Of a DNA stretch of 63,127 bases, positions 10,009-20,699 are shown piece after piece. The DNA comes from an uncultured Clostridia bacterium (GTDB lineage: Bacteria; Bacillota; Clostridia; TANB77; CAG-508): contig CANRGE010000007.1 of NCBI GenBank assembly GCA_947630065.1, positions 1 through 63,127 of the forward strand, given 5' to 3'. The first letter of the stretch is position 1, and each line of letters begins with the position of its first letter. The position numbers and the translations under genes were made by a program. The notes under the pieces are model-generated. The model saw only the letters and a program-made list of their open reading frames with translations. It did no database searches and was not told the origin of the DNA.

Positions 10009-10779
10009 TTATAATATTGTCAATATTTCTGGCTGTTTTTCTGTAATTAAAATTGTATTTTCATAATGTGCAGATAAACTTCCATCTTGAGTTATTATTG
10101 TCCAACCATCTTCTAATTCGTAAATGTTAGGATTTCCAGCAACAACCATTGGTTCTATTGCCAGAGTCATGCCTGGTTCAAGTTTTATTCCTTTTCCTGC
10201 TTTACCATAATTTGGTATAGCTGGATCCTCATGCATACTTCTACCTATTCCGTGTCCTTGAAATTCTTTTATAACTCCAAATCCTTTACTTTCTACAAAT
10301 TCACCAATTGCGTGGCATACATCTCCAATTCTATTTCCTGCTATAGCATATTTTATTCCTTCAAAAAATGCTTGTTTTGTTACATTTAATAGTTCTTCTG
10401 CTTCTTTTGAGCCTTTTCCAACTATATATGTACGTGCAGCATCTCCATTATATCCATTTTTAAAGGTAACCATGTCTATGCTTATAATGTCACCTTCTTT
10501 TAGATGTACTCTTGATGATGGTATTCCATGTATTACTTCATCATTTACAGAAGCACAAATTGTAGCTGGAAAAGGAGGAACTCCTTTTTCTTCACTAGGA
10601 TAACCCTTTTGTGCTGGAATACCTCCGTTTTCTTTAATTACTTTTTCAGCTATTTTATCTAATTCTAATGTTGTAATACCTGGTCTTATTGCTTCTTCTA
10701 TTGCTTTATGTGCTAGTGCTGTTATTCTACAAGCTTCTTTCATTAGTTCAATTTCTCTTTTTGATTTTATTTCTACCAC
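10009..10779 (-). CDS. map: methionine aminopeptidase type I
   Basis: 256 residues. It removes the initiator Met from new proteins. Metal ligands are recognisable: I-D-M-V-T-F and G-Y-N-G-D-A-A-R-T-Y, then G-H-G-I-G-R-S-M-H-E-D-P, A-I-E-P-M and the final Glu in S-A-H-Y-E-N-T. It starts with GTG (10777-10779), whose first base is the last base of the adk stop codon (TAGTG overlap), so translation is probably coupled to adk. Confidence 0.96.
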   Translation of the reverse strand: MVEIKSKREIELMKEACRITALAHKAIEEAIRPGITTLELDKIAEKVIKENGGIPAQKGYPSEEKGVPPFPATICASVNDEVIHGIPSSRVHLKEGDIISIDMVTFKNGYNGDAARTYIVGKGSKEAEELLNVTKQAFFEGIKYAIAGNRIGDVCHAIGEFVESKGFGVIKEFQGHGIGRSMHEDPAIPNYGKAGKGIKLEPGMTLAIEPMVVAGNPNIYELEDGWTIITQDGSLSAHYENTILITEKQPEILTIL

Positions 10780-11447
10780 TATTTATTCTCCTTAATATAA
10801 TTAATGACATCTTCTGCTACATCTTTTCCTAATTTATTTTTCTTTTCACTAACTTCTGCAGTATATAAAACTCCCTTTTCTTTATAGAAATCTACAAGTG
10901 GAGAGGTTGTCTCAAAATATGTTGCTAATCTGCTTTTAATTGTTTCTGGATTATCATCTTTTCTTTGTGTAAGCTCACTTCCACAAAAATCACAAACTCC
11001 ATCTACTTTTGGTGGATTTAACTTTAAGTTAAATACCGCTTTACAATCTTGATTTGAGCATATTCTTCTAAATGATATTCTTTCTATTATTTCATCTTCT
11101 TGTGATGTTAAATTAATAACTAAATCTATTTTTTGTCCTTGTTCTTGATAAAACTTGTCTAATTGTTTTGCTTGTTCTATTGTTCTTGGAAATCCATCTA
11201 ATATAATTCCATTTTTCATTTCTGGTTCTTGTAATTTTGCTCCTATTATTCTAATTGTTAATTCATCTGGAACTAGTTTTCCTTGTGCTAAATATTCATC
11301 TAATTCTTTTGCTAAATCATCTTTTTTTGCTATACATTCTCTAAAAATGTCTCCACTAGATAAATGTACTAAATTTAATTTTTCTCTTAAAATTCCTGCT
11401 ACTGTCCCTTTACCTGTTCCAGGTGCACCTAACATAATAATATTCAT
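10779..11447 (-). CDS. adk: adenylate kinase
   Basis: 222 residues starting M-N-I-I-M-L-G-A-P-G-T-G-K-G-T (P-loop). The ATG at 11445-11447 is chosen because AAGGAG lies about 10 bases upstream; earlier in-frame starts overlap that site. The LID domain carries four cysteines (C-S-N-Q-D-C and C-D-F-C), so it is the zinc-binding Gram-positive form. It interconverts AMP+ATP and 2 ADP. It heads adk-map-infA at the end of the spc block; secY is not next to it, its place being taken by a pilin-like gene. Confidence 0.96.
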   Translation of the reverse strand: MNIIMLGAPGTGKGTVAGILREKLNLVHLSSGDIFRECIAKKDDLAKELDEYLAQGKLVPDELTIRIIGAKLQEPEMKNGIILDGFPRTIEQAKQLDKFYQEQGQKIDLVINLTSQEDEIIERISFRRICSNQDCKAVFNLKLNPPKVDGVCDFCGSELTQRKDDNPETIKSRLATYFETTSPLVDFYKEKGVLYTAEVSEKKNKLGKDVAEDVINYIKENK

Positions 11448-11471
11448 AATTTTCATTCTCCTTATAAAAAA

Positions 11472-11499
11472 TATAGTAGGCAAAATATTGCCTACTATA
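11472..11499 (-). terminator. terminator after pilin-like gene E
   Basis: Inverted repeat TATAGTAGGCAA/TTGCCTACTATA followed on the minus strand by a T-run. It separates gene E from adk. Confidence 0.75.
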
Positions 11500-11555
11500 C
11501 TATATATCTTTTTACCAAATATTTCAAGTTATTTTTAGTTAAATTTTAATATTTA

Positions 11556-12182
<627 letters not shown>

Positions 12183-12214
12183 TTGTTTACCTCTCATTTA
12201 TTTTTTATATTACT

Positions 12215-12243
12215 ATAATATATATAATTTAAAATTTTGTCAA
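12215..12243 (-). promoter_or_regulatory. promoter of gene E
   Basis: TTGACA (12238-12243), 17-base spacer, TATTAT (12215-12220) on the minus strand. It lies between the exporter terminator and gene E. Confidence 0.65.
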
Positions 12244-12269
12244 CATATCTTTATTAATACTATCTACAA

Positions 12270-12297
12270 ACAAAAAAACGGAGTTAATACCCCGTTT
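12270..12297 (-). terminator. terminator after the ABC exporter
   Basis: Short GC-containing hairpin AAACGGGG/CTCCGTTT at 12276-12297 with a T-run on the minus strand, overlapping the exporter stop region. Confidence 0.7.
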
Positions 12298-14425
12298 ATA
12301 TTTCAAATTGTGAATTATATAATTCTGCATAAGATCCATTTTTTTGCATTAGTTCATCATGATTTCCTTGTTCTATTATGTTTCCATCTTTAACAACAAG
12401 TATTAAATCTGCATTTTTTATTGTTGATAGTCTGTGTGCTATTATAAATGAAGTTTTTCCTTCTGTTAATTTATCCATTGCTTTTTGAACTAACTCTTCA
12501 GTTCTTGTATCTACATTTGATGTTGCTTCATCTAATATTAAAAATGGTGAATCTTCTAACATACCTCTTGCTATTGTTAATAATTGTCTTTGTCCTGCTG
12601 ATACACTATCATTTTCAGATATTTTTGAATCATATGTGTGTGGTAATGTTTTTATGAAATGATGTAATCCAACTTCTTTACAAACTTCTTTTACTTGTTC
12701 ATCACTTATATCTTCTCTATTATATACAATGTTTTCTCTTACTGTTCCTTCAAATAGCCATGTGTCTTGTAATACCATTGTAAATAAACTATGTATGTTT
12801 TCTCTTGTTAAGTCTTTTATTGATACACCATCTATTTTTATATCTCCAGATGTTAATTCATAAAACTTCATAAGTAAATTTACTATAGTTGTTTTTCCTG
12901 CTCCTGTTGGTCCTACAATTGCTACTTTTTGTCCTGGTAATGCTGTTGCTGTGAAGTTTTTAATTGTTGGATGGTCATTATTATCATATTGGAATACTAC
13001 ATTTTCAAATTTAATTTTTCCTTTTACATCTTCTTTTTTCAATTCTTTTGTTATTTTTGATTCTTCTTGCATTTCTTTTTCATCTATGAATTCAAATATT
13101 CTTTCTGATGCTGCAGCTGTAGATTGAAGCAATGTCATGTTTTGTGCTATTTGTGATAATGGATTTGTAAATAATCTAACATATGTTATAAATGCAACTA
13201 TAACACCAAAAGATATTACATCATTCATAGTTAATAATGCACCAACTATACATACTGCTACATATCCAAAATTTCCTATAAAGCCCATTAACGGATGCAT
13301 TATTCCTGATAAAAACTGACTCTTTTTATTTGCTTGACATACTTTTTTATTGTATTCATCAAATTTTTCATTTGATTGATTTATTCCATTATATACTTTT
13401 ACTACATTTAATCCAGAATATATTTCTTCTATATGTGCATTTAAATTTCCTAATTCATATTGTCTTGCAATAAAGTATTTTTGTGAATTTTTAAGTATTA
13501 AAAACATTCCAGAAAATCCTATTAGACTTGCCCCCATTGCAGTAATTGCCATTATCCAGTTTGTGTAAAACATCATTATAATGCTTCCTAATAATAATGT
13601 TATATTTATTACTAAACTACTTAATGATTGGTTCATTGATTGTGCTATTGTGTCTACATCATTAGTTACTCTAGATAATGTGTCTCCGGATTGATGCTTA
13701 TCGAAATATCTTAATGGAAGTTTATTTATTTTTATAGATATTCTTGTTCTTAATTGTTGAGCAAATCTATTTGCAACATTTGTCATGCAAATTGCTTGTA
13801 TATAGTTAAATATTGAACTTGTTATGTATAAAATTATTAGAAATAATGATATATTTTTGATAATATCTATATTCATTTTAGGTTTAATTACATTTTGTAT
13901 TGATTGTGGCATTTCATCTATTTTACTATATAATTGATTAACATCTCCTGATTGCATTAAGTCACTCATGCTTTTTATAAATTCATATTGTTCCTGCTGA
14001 GTTATTACATTGCCATCTATTTCTATTTCATTAAATATTGAATTTATCATTTCTTCTGGCATATCTACATTTTGTGGATTAAATTCTTGCATTGTTCCAT
14101 TTGTATTTATTTTTGCCATACCTTCATTAAATGAATTCATTATTTGTGTAGATAGATTTGCTAAATTTTCTTGATTTACTACCAAACCTTTTGAGATTTC
14201 ATCTGTTAAGTCAGATAATCTATTTGGTGCAAGTATAGATAATATTGCTCCTAGTATTGCTAAAATTATTGATATTATAATTAATTTTCTTTGTTCTTTT
14301 AATTCTTTTACTAATCTTGTTATTGCACTTTTAAAATCTTTTGGCTTTTCTCCAGGATTTCCTTTCATTCTTGGTCCACCTGGCATTCTTCTAGGAGTTC
14401 TTATTGTGTTTTGTTCATTACTCAT
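12296..14425 (-). CDS. ABC exporter, half-transporter 2 (ATPase-competent)
   Basis: 709 residues, fused membrane and ATPase domains of the multidrug/peptide exporter type. A Pro/Arg-rich cytoplasmic N-terminus leads to TM1 near residue 50. A long extracellular insertion of about 120 residues (~75-190) follows before the remaining membrane helices. The ATPase has Walker A G-P-T-G-A-G-K-T-T, signature V-S-A-G-Q-R-Q, Walker B F-L-I-L-D-E-A-T-S-N with the catalytic Glu, and the H-loop I-A-H-R-L-S-T. It overlaps the partner gene by 8 bases, so they form a heterodimer of the YfiB/YfiC or LmrCD kind. The substrate is unknown. Confidence 0.9.
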   Translation of the reverse strand: MSNEQNTIRTPRRMPGGPRMKGNPGEKPKDFKSAITRLVKELKEQRKLIIISIILAILGAILSILAPNRLSDLTDEISKGLVVNQENLANLSTQIMNSFNEGMAKINTNGTMQEFNPQNVDMPEEMINSIFNEIEIDGNVITQQEQYEFIKSMSDLMQSGDVNQLYSKIDEMPQSIQNVIKPKMNIDIIKNISLFLIILYITSSIFNYIQAICMTNVANRFAQQLRTRISIKINKLPLRYFDKHQSGDTLSRVTNDVDTIAQSMNQSLSSLVINITLLLGSIIMMFYTNWIMAITAMGASLIGFSGMFLILKNSQKYFIARQYELGNLNAHIEEIYSGLNVVKVYNGINQSNEKFDEYNKKVCQANKKSQFLSGIMHPLMGFIGNFGYVAVCIVGALLTMNDVISFGVIVAFITYVRLFTNPLSQIAQNMTLLQSTAAASERIFEFIDEKEMQEESKITKELKKEDVKGKIKFENVVFQYDNNDHPTIKNFTATALPGQKVAIVGPTGAGKTTIVNLLMKFYELTSGDIKIDGVSIKDLTRENIHSLFTMVLQDTWLFEGTVRENIVYNREDISDEQVKEVCKEVGLHHFIKTLPHTYDSKISENDSVSAGQRQLLTIARGMLEDSPFLILDEATSNVDTRTEELVQKAMDKLTEGKTSFIIAHRLSTIKNADLILVVKDGNIIEQGNHDELMQKNGSYAELYNSQFEI

Positions 14426-16181
14426 TTTCTAGTTCCTCCTCTGACAATTGAGATAGTGCTATTTGCTTATAAACTTCGCAATTCTTTAATAGTTCTTTAT
14501 GTGTTCCAATTCCTACACATTCACCATCATCTAAAACTATTATTTTGTCTGCATTCATAATTGTTCCAATTCTTTGTGCAACAATTAAATTTGTAGCATC
14601 TTTAGTGTATTTTTTTAATTCTTTTCTAAGTATAGCATCTGTTTTATAGTCTAAAGCTGAAAAACTATCATCAAAAATATAAATTTCTGGATTTCTTGCA
14701 ATTGCTCTTGCTATTGCTAATCTTTGTTTTTGTCCTCCAGATACATTAGTTCCTCCTTGAGCAATATGTGCATCATATGTATTTTCCATATTTTCAACGA
14801 ATTCTTTTCCTTGTGCTACTTCAATTGCTTCTCTTATTTTTTTAGCTGTTATTTTTTCCTTTCCATTTTCTCCATAAGAAACATTAGAAGATACTGTTCC
14901 ATTAAATAATACTGCTTTTTGTGGAATATATCCTAATTTATTATATAAAAATTCTTGTGCATATTCTTTTACATTTACTCCGTCTACTAATACTTCTCCT
15001 TCTGTTGCATCATAAAATCTTGGTACTAAATTTATTAATGTAGATTTTCCACTACCTGTTGAACCAATAAATGCTACAGTTTCTCCTTTATTTGCTTTAA
15101 ATGATATATTTTTTAATAAATATTCGTCTGCATCTGGATATTTGAAAGAAACATTTTTAAACTCTACAGTTCCTACTTCTTTTGTTTTATTCTTTCTTAG
15201 TTTTCCGTCTTTAATTGAAATCTCACAATCTAATACTTCGTTAATACGTCCTGCTGATACTTGTGCCCTTGGTAACATCATAAATATCATAGCAAGCATT
15301 AAGAATGACATTATTACTTGCATTGAATATGAGCTAAATACTATCATATCTCCAAATAATGTAATTTTGTCTGTCATGTGTGCTTCGTTTATTAAAAATG
15401 CTCCTAAGAAATAAATGCCAAGTGTTAGTGTATGCATAACTATGTACATTGTTGGTTGCATAATTGCAAATTTCTTTTGGTTATATATTTGTTGATTTGT
15501 TAATTTAGTATTTACTTCTTCAAATTTTTCTTCTTGATATTGTTCTGCATTAAATGCTCTTACAACACGTATACCTGTTAAGTTTTCACGTGTTACTCCA
15601 TTTATTTTATCTATTAATTTTTGAACAATTTTAAACTTTGGTGTTACTATAACAAATATAGCAGCTACAACACTTAATAAAATTACTACTGCAGCCCCTG
15701 TTATTGCACTCCATTGCCAGTTTTTATTTAATATTTTTGTTACTGCCCATATAGCTGTAATTGGAGCTTTTACTAAAACTTGTAAGCCCATTCCTATTAC
15801 CATTTCTAATTGAGTAACATCATTTGTTGTTCTTGTAATTAGACTGCTAGTTGAAAAACCTTTTATTTCATCCATAGATAAGTTTTCTACTTTATTAAAT
15901 ATTTTTTTCCTTACATTCATAGAAAAGTTCGCTGATACAGTAGAAATTATGTATCCAGTTATTACTGCTGCAATTAGGCTACCAAAAGCACAAGATAACA
16001 TGTATGCTCCGTTTTTAAGAATTTCTGACATTTGGCTTCCTTCTGTTTGCACAAGTTGTGTAATTTGTGACATATAGTCTGGCATTTTTAATTCTAACCA
16101 TACTTGTGTAACTATTAAAGCAAAAGCTATTATTATAAAAACACATTCCCTTTTTCCTAAATTTTTAAATAGTTTTATCAT
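14418..16181 (-). CDS. ABC exporter, half-transporter 1 (degenerate catalytic site)
   Basis: 587 residues: six membrane helices in the first ~310 residues, then an ATPase domain with Walker A G-S-T-G-S-G-K-S-T, signature V-S-G-G-Q-K-Q-R and Walker B I-Y-I-F-D-D-S-F-S-A-L-D. The catalytic Glu is Asp, and the H-loop reads I-V-A-Q-R-I (Gln for His). Such loss of one site is typical of heterodimeric ABC exporters, where the partner keeps the working site. The ATG at 16179-16181 shares four bases (ATGA) with the end of the small ORF at 16178-16288, suggesting translational coupling. Confidence 0.9.
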   Translation of the reverse strand: MIKLFKNLGKRECVFIIIAFALIVTQVWLELKMPDYMSQITQLVQTEGSQMSEILKNGAYMLSCAFGSLIAAVITGYIISTVSANFSMNVRKKIFNKVENLSMDEIKGFSTSSLITRTTNDVTQLEMVIGMGLQVLVKAPITAIWAVTKILNKNWQWSAITGAAVVILLSVVAAIFVIVTPKFKIVQKLIDKINGVTRENLTGIRVVRAFNAEQYQEEKFEEVNTKLTNQQIYNQKKFAIMQPTMYIVMHTLTLGIYFLGAFLINEAHMTDKITLFGDMIVFSSYSMQVIMSFLMLAMIFMMLPRAQVSAGRINEVLDCEISIKDGKLRKNKTKEVGTVEFKNVSFKYPDADEYLLKNISFKANKGETVAFIGSTGSGKSTLINLVPRFYDATEGEVLVDGVNVKEYAQEFLYNKLGYIPQKAVLFNGTVSSNVSYGENGKEKITAKKIREAIEVAQGKEFVENMENTYDAHIAQGGTNVSGGQKQRLAIARAIARNPEIYIFDDSFSALDYKTDAILRKELKKYTKDATNLIVAQRIGTIMNADKIIVLDDGECVGIGTHKELLKNCEVYKQIALSQLSEEELENE

Positions 16182-16288
16182 TTTTGCTTCCTTTCTTTAA
16201 ATAATTTTGTAGTGTTAAAAACAAGTAGAAATAAACGGTACCAAGATTTTCTACGCAACTTCTTTGCTAGAAAATCTAACTTTCGCAT
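16178..16288 (-). CDS. putative 36-residue cationic leader peptide upstream of the ABC exporter
   Basis: An ATG at 16286-16288 with a strong GGAG site gives M-R-K-L-D-F-L-A-K-K-L-R-R-K-S-W-Y and so on, a very basic peptide with a hydrophobic middle. It ends in TGA overlapping the exporter ATG (ATGA). The coding DNA contains GATTTTCTA/TAGAAAATC that can fold, and TTTCTTATC/GATAAGAAA lies just upstream. This is the layout of a ribosome-sensing leader in front of a drug exporter, but no homology is recognised and it may be chance. Confidence 0.4.
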   Translation of the reverse strand: MRKLDFLAKKLRRKSWYRLFLLVFNTTKLFKERKQK

Positions 16289-16347
16289 AATTCTCCTCTA
16301 CGTCGCATTTCTTATCTTCGATAAGAAAGCCTCCTAGAGTAGAAATA

Positions 16348-16372
16348 ACAACACATTGCTTGAATGTGTTGT
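16348..16372 (-). terminator. probable terminator after the YezG-like gene
   Basis: Inverted repeat ACAACACATT/AATGTGTTGT with a 5-base loop, followed on the minus strand by TATTTCT. The T-run is weak. Confidence 0.45.
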
Positions 16373-16399
16373 CAATAATAGTTTTATATACTATTACCT

Positions 16400-17065
16400 T
16401 TATATGTTTAATATTTGATTTTTTCTTGTTTTTGGTGTTTCTTCTACTATTTCTTTTGTTTGTTTTATTTTCCCTTCTTCTATTTTCTTTTTGTGTTCAA
16501 GTAAATTTTCTGATGCTTTTTGATATACTCCTTCTGTATATGTGCTTAAATTTCTGTTTAGCTTTTTTTGTGCATCTATATATTTCTTTATCATTGCTCT
16601 TTCACTTTTTGAATAACTTTCTAAAGGTATATTTAAGTATTTATGTCTCCATACAAGATGTCTATCTGTGTTAGAAAATTTAGAATTAATTAAGTCTTCA
16701 TAATCAAATTCTACTGTAAATTTACATTCTTCAATAGATATTGTTACACTACTCCAAGGTTTCTTTCCTTCTTCTATTTGTTTTTTTCTTATTTGCTTTA
16801 TTTCATTATATAAATTTTCTGCAAGTTTCAAATAACCGTTTTCGTCTATATTAAATTTACTTGGAATTTCATAAACATTTATAGGATTTTTCTTTAGCAT
16901 ACTTTTAGGATAATAGTAGAAAAACATCTCTCCTGTTTGTATATTATTATAATGGTCAACTACTGATGCATATAAGTATATCTTATCCCATTTTTCTGGA
17001 ATCATATAATATAATTGTTTTTGAATATTAGAATATATATTTTTCAGATTAGGTGTTGTTAGCAT
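16400..17065 (-). CDS. YezG/DUF600-family immunity protein (orphan)
   Basis: 221 residues. The first ~165 residues resemble the YezG/DUF600 family: an N-terminal M-I-P-E-K-W-D-K-I-Y-L-Y-A, G-E-M-F-F-Y-Y, a W-S-S-V-T-I-S-I-E-E-C-K-F-T-V-E-F-D-Y-E-D-L centre and H-L-V-W-R-H-K-Y-L. Family members act as antitoxins/immunity proteins to secreted polymorphic toxins (B. subtilis YezG pairs with YeeF). The C-terminus adds a Lys/Glu-rich helix of ~50 residues. No toxin gene is next to it; the neighbour upstream is gpmI, 12 bases away, so it is probably read through from the glycolytic run. Confidence 0.7.
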   Translation of the reverse strand: MLTTPNLKNIYSNIQKQLYYMIPEKWDKIYLYASVVDHYNNIQTGEMFFYYYPKSMLKKNPINVYEIPSKFNIDENGYLKLAENLYNEIKQIRKKQIEEGKKPWSSVTISIEECKFTVEFDYEDLINSKFSNTDRHLVWRHKYLNIPLESYSKSERAMIKKYIDAQKKLNRNLSTYTEGVYQKASENLLEHKKKIEEGKIKQTKEIVEETPKTRKNQILNI

Positions 17066-17077
17066 TATTTGCCTCCA

Positions 17078-18610
17078 TTATTTTTTTACGATTATACTTT
17101 CGCCAGTCATTTCTTGTGGTTTTTCTAATCCCATTATGTCTAACATTGTTGGTGCTAAATCTGCCAATTTTCCTTGTTTTAGTTGTACATCATTCATTCC
17201 TACTAATATTAATGGAACAGGATTTGTTGTATGTGCTGTATGTGGTTCTCCTGTTTGATAATCTATCATTTGTTCTGCGTTTCCATGGTCAGCTGTAATT
17301 AATAGCACTCCTTGTTTTTCTTCTACTATTTTTACTATTCTACCTACACATTCATCTATTGTTTCTATTGCTTTTACTGCTGCTTCTAAATTTCCTGTAT
17401 GTCCTACCATATCTGGATTTGCAAAATTTAATATTATACAATCATATTTGTCTTCTCCAATTGCTTCTACTACTTTGTCTGTTACTTCATATGCACTCAT
17501 TTCTGGTTTCATATCATATGTTTCTACTTTTGGTGATGGAACTAAAATTCTGTCTTCACCTTGATATTGTTTTTCTTCTCCACCATTAAAGAAAAATGTA
17601 ACATGTGCATATTTTTCTGTTTCTGCAATACGTAATTGTGTATAACCTTTTGAACTAATATATTCTCCAAATGTATTTGCTAATACTGTTGGTTTAAATG
17701 CAATTTTTACATTTGGTAATGTTTCATCATATTGTGTCATACATACAAAAAATACTTTTTGTTTCTTTGTTTCAAATTCGTTAAATTGGTCATCAACTAT
17801 TGTTCTTGTAATTTCTCTTGCTCTATCTGGTCTAAAGTTAAAGAATATTACTGAATCATTTTCTTTTATTGTTGCTATTGGTTCTTCTCCATTGCAAATA
17901 ACTGTTGGTTCAACGAATTCATCAAATACTTCTTTTTGATATGAACCTTCTATTGCTGATATTGCTGTTGGGGCTTTTTGTCCTTCTCCATTTACTAATG
18001 CATTATATGCTTTTTGGATTCTTTCCCAACGTTTATCTCTATCCATTGCGTAAAATCTTCCCATTATGCTTGCAATTTTTCCAGTTTGTTTTTCTTTCAT
18101 TTTTTCTTCTAATTGTGCTATATAACCTTCTGCTGATGCTGGTGGTGTATCTCTACCATCTAAGAAACAATGTACATATACATTTTCTATTCCTTTTCTT
18201 TTTGCTAGCTCTAATAATGCATATAAATGACGAATATGACTATGCACTCCACCATCTGATAATAATCCCATTATATGCAAATCTGAGTTATTTTTCTTGC
18301 AATTTTCTATTGCTTCATTAAATTCTTGTATAGCAAAGAAATCTCCATCTTCAATAGATTTTGTTATTCTTGTTAATTCTTGATAAACAATTCTTCCTGC
18401 ACCTATATTTGTATGACCTACTTCTGAGTTTCCCATTTGTCCTTCTGGTAACCCAACATGCATTCCACTTGTAAAAATATCTGTAGTTGGACATACTTTC
18501 ATTAGTTTATCTAAATTAGGTGTGTTTGCAATTTTTACTGCATTTCCTCTTTCATTTGTGTTTTCTCCAAATCCGTCTAATATCATTAGCATTGTTAGTT
18601 TATTTTTCAT
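17078..18610 (-). CDS. gpmI: 2,3-bisphosphoglycerate-independent phosphoglycerate mutase
   Basis: 510 residues, standard length for the Mn-dependent alkaline-phosphatase-superfamily enzyme interconverting 3- and 2-phosphoglycerate. Metal/active-site motifs: D-G-F-G-E near residue 11, the catalytic Ser in M-G-N-S-E-V-G-H (~60), G-R-D-T-P-P (~155), [10 protein letters not shown] (~258) and T-A-D-H-G-N-A-E (~443). It is the last glycolytic gene of gap-pgk-tpiA-gpmI. Confidence 0.97.
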   Translation of the reverse strand: MKNKLTMLMILDGFGENTNERGNAVKIANTPNLDKLMKVCPTTDIFTSGMHVGLPEGQMGNSEVGHTNIGAGRIVYQELTRITKSIEDGDFFAIQEFNEAIENCKKNNSDLHIMGLLSDGGVHSHIRHLYALLELAKRKGIENVYVHCFLDGRDTPPASAEGYIAQLEEKMKEKQTGKIASIMGRFYAMDRDKRWERIQKAYNALVNGEGQKAPTAISAIEGSYQKEVFDEFVEPTVICNGEEPIATIKENDSVIFFNFRPDRAREITRTIVDDQFNEFETKKQKVFFVCMTQYDETLPNVKIAFKPTVLANTFGEYISSKGYTQLRIAETEKYAHVTFFFNGGEEKQYQGEDRILVPSPKVETYDMKPEMSAYEVTDKVVEAIGEDKYDCIILNFANPDMVGHTGNLEAAVKAIETIDECVGRIVKIVEEKQGVLLITADHGNAEQMIDYQTGEPHTAHTTNPVPLILVGMNDVQLKQGKLADLAPTMLDIMGLEKPQEMTGESIIVKK

Positions 18611-18713
18611 AAATTGATTACCATCCTTTATTATTTTTTTTGGCGGAGTCTCCTCCGCCTTTATTTATCTTATAATATTATAGTCGTTTTTATAACAAAT
18701 TTCAACATATTTT

Positions 18714-19460
18714 TTAATAATTTACAATATTGTTAAAATCTTCTGGCTCTAAACTTGCTCCTCCAACTAATCCGCCATCTATGTCTGACATTGTAAATAT
18801 TTCTTTAGCATTACTTGGTTTTACACTTCCACCATATTGAATTATAACTTGCTCTGCTGTGTCTTTACCATAAATATTTGCTATTTTTTCTCTTATTTGC
18901 TTAATACTATTATTAGCATCTTCTGCTGTTGCTGTTTTACCTGTTCCTATTGCCCAAATTGGTTCATATGCTATTATAGTATTTTTTACTTGTTCGTGTG
19001 TTAGTCCTTCCAAAGCTTTTTCTGTTTGATTAGTTATTATATCTTTTGTAATTCCTTTTTCTCTTTCTTCTAGCGTTTCTCCAACACATACTATTGGTTT
19101 TAAGTCATTTTCAAATGCTGATTTTATTTTTAAATTAACTGTTTCATCTGTTTCTGCAAAATATTGTCTTCTTTCAGAGTGTCCTATTATTACATATTCT
19201 ACTCCTATAGATTTTAACATTTTTCCTGAAACTTCTCCTGTATATGCTCCGCTTTCTTTAAAGTGCATATTTTGTGCGCCTATTTTTATATTTGTTTTTT
19301 TAGTTATTTCTACTAGAAAAGCTAAATCTATATATGGTGCACATATTATAATTTCATTTTTTGCATCTTTAACTAATGGGATAAATTTTTGCATATATGC
19401 TATTGCTTCTTCAGGAGTTTTATTCATCTTCCAATTTCCTGCAATTATTTTTTTTCTCAT
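18714..19460 (-). CDS. tpiA: triosephosphate isomerase
   Basis: 248 residues. N-W-K-M-N-K (catalytic Lys), I-I-G-H-S-E-R-R (catalytic His) and A-Y-E-P-I-W-A-I-G-T-G-K (catalytic Glu, loop 6) are all present, with the phosphate-binding Y-G-G-S-V and G-G-L-V-G-G-A-S near the end. It lies 20 bases after pgk. A GC-rich palindrome (GGCGGAG/CTCCGCC, ~18643-18660) lies in the gap before gpmI without a T-run on the coding strand. Confidence 0.97.
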   Translation of the reverse strand: MRKKIIAGNWKMNKTPEEAIAYMQKFIPLVKDAKNEIIICAPYIDLAFLVEITKKTNIKIGAQNMHFKESGAYTGEVSGKMLKSIGVEYVIIGHSERRQYFAETDETVNLKIKSAFENDLKPIVCVGETLEEREKGITKDIITNQTEKALEGLTHEQVKNTIIAYEPIWAIGTGKTATAEDANNSIKQIREKIANIYGKDTAEQVIIQYGGSVKPSNAKEIFTMSDIDGGLVGGASLEPEDFNNIVNY

Positions 19461-19480
19461 TTTTTCCTCCTAAGTTTATA

Positions 19481-20665
19481 TTATTTATCTTGTAAACATT
19501 CAATTCCTGGTAGTTTTTTTCCTTCTAAGAATTCTAGACTTGCTCCTCCACCTGTAGAAATATGTGTCATTTTATCTGATAATCCTATTTTTTCAATAGC
19601 AGCTGCAGAGTCTCCTCCTCCTATTATTGTTATAGCATCAACTGTAGCAAGCTTTTTTGCAATTTCATTTGTTCCTATTGCAAATTGGTCAAATTCAAAT
19701 AATCCTAAAGGTCCATTCCATACTATAGTTTTTGCATTTTCTAGTTCTTTTTTGTATATTTCTATAGTTTCTGTTCCAATATCAAATCCTTCCCATCCTT
19801 CAGGAATTTCTGTGCATTTAACAATTTTACTTTCTGTATCTTTATCAAATTCTTTTCCAACTTTTGTATCTACTGGAAGTAATAATTTTACACCTTTTTG
19901 TTTTGCTTTTTCCATTAATTCTAAAGCTAAATCTAATTTGTCTAATTCACATATTGAATTTCCAACTTCATATCCTTGTGCTTTAAAGAAAGTATATGCC
20001 ATAGCTCCACCAATTATTAATGTATCTACTTTTTCTAGTAATGCATTTATTACTCCTATTTTATCTGATACTTTCTTTCCACCTAAAATTGCAACAAATG
20101 GTCTTTGTGGGTTTTCTAAAGCATTTCCCATAAATTCTAATTCTTTTTCTATTAAGAATCCTGCAGCTGATGGTAAATAATCTGCAACTCCTGCTGTTGA
20201 TGCATGTGCTCTATGTGATGTTCCAAAAGCATCATTTACATAAACTTCTGCAAGACTAGCTAATTCTTTTGCAAATTCTGGTGAGTTTTCTTCTTCTCTT
20301 TTATCAAATCTAACATTTTCTAAAAGAACAACTTCTCCTTCTTTCATATTTGCTGTTAGCTCTTTTGCACTTTCTCCAATTATATCATTTGCTAATTTAA
20401 CATCTTTGTTTAATTGTTTTGATAATTCTTTTGCAACTGGTTCTAGTGAAAATTCTTTTTTAACTTCTCCTTTTGGTCTTCCTAAATGTGAGCATAATAT
20501 TACTTTTGCTCCATTTTCTATTAAATAATTAATTGTTGGTAAAGATGCTACAATTCTTCTTGTATCTGTAATATTTCCTTGTTCATCTTGTGGTACATTA
20601 AAATCACATCTTACTAATACTTTTTTTCCTTTTACATCAATATCTCTAACTGTTTTTTTATTCAT
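19481..20665 (-). CDS. pgk: phosphoglycerate kinase
   Basis: 394 residues. R-C-D-F-N-V-P-Q-D near residue 18 and the substrate loop S-H-L-G-R-P-K-G form the N-domain 3-phosphoglycerate site. [11 protein letters not shown] and the nucleotide-binding G-G-G-D-S-A-A-A near 357 are in the C-domain. It makes ATP from 1,3-bisphosphoglycerate. A 180-base gap with two palindromes separates it from gap. Confidence 0.97.
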   Translation of the reverse strand: MNKKTVRDIDVKGKKVLVRCDFNVPQDEQGNITDTRRIVASLPTINYLIENGAKVILCSHLGRPKGEVKKEFSLEPVAKELSKQLNKDVKLANDIIGESAKELTANMKEGEVVLLENVRFDKREEENSPEFAKELASLAEVYVNDAFGTSHRAHASTAGVADYLPSAAGFLIEKELEFMGNALENPQRPFVAILGGKKVSDKIGVINALLEKVDTLIIGGAMAYTFFKAQGYEVGNSICELDKLDLALELMEKAKQKGVKLLLPVDTKVGKEFDKDTESKIVKCTEIPEGWEGFDIGTETIEIYKKELENAKTIVWNGPLGLFEFDQFAIGTNEIAKKLATVDAITIIGGGDSAAAIEKIGLSDKMTHISTGGGASLEFLEGKKLPGIECLQDK

Positions 20666-20699
20666 AATAAACCTCCTATTTAGTTTATATTTATATTAT

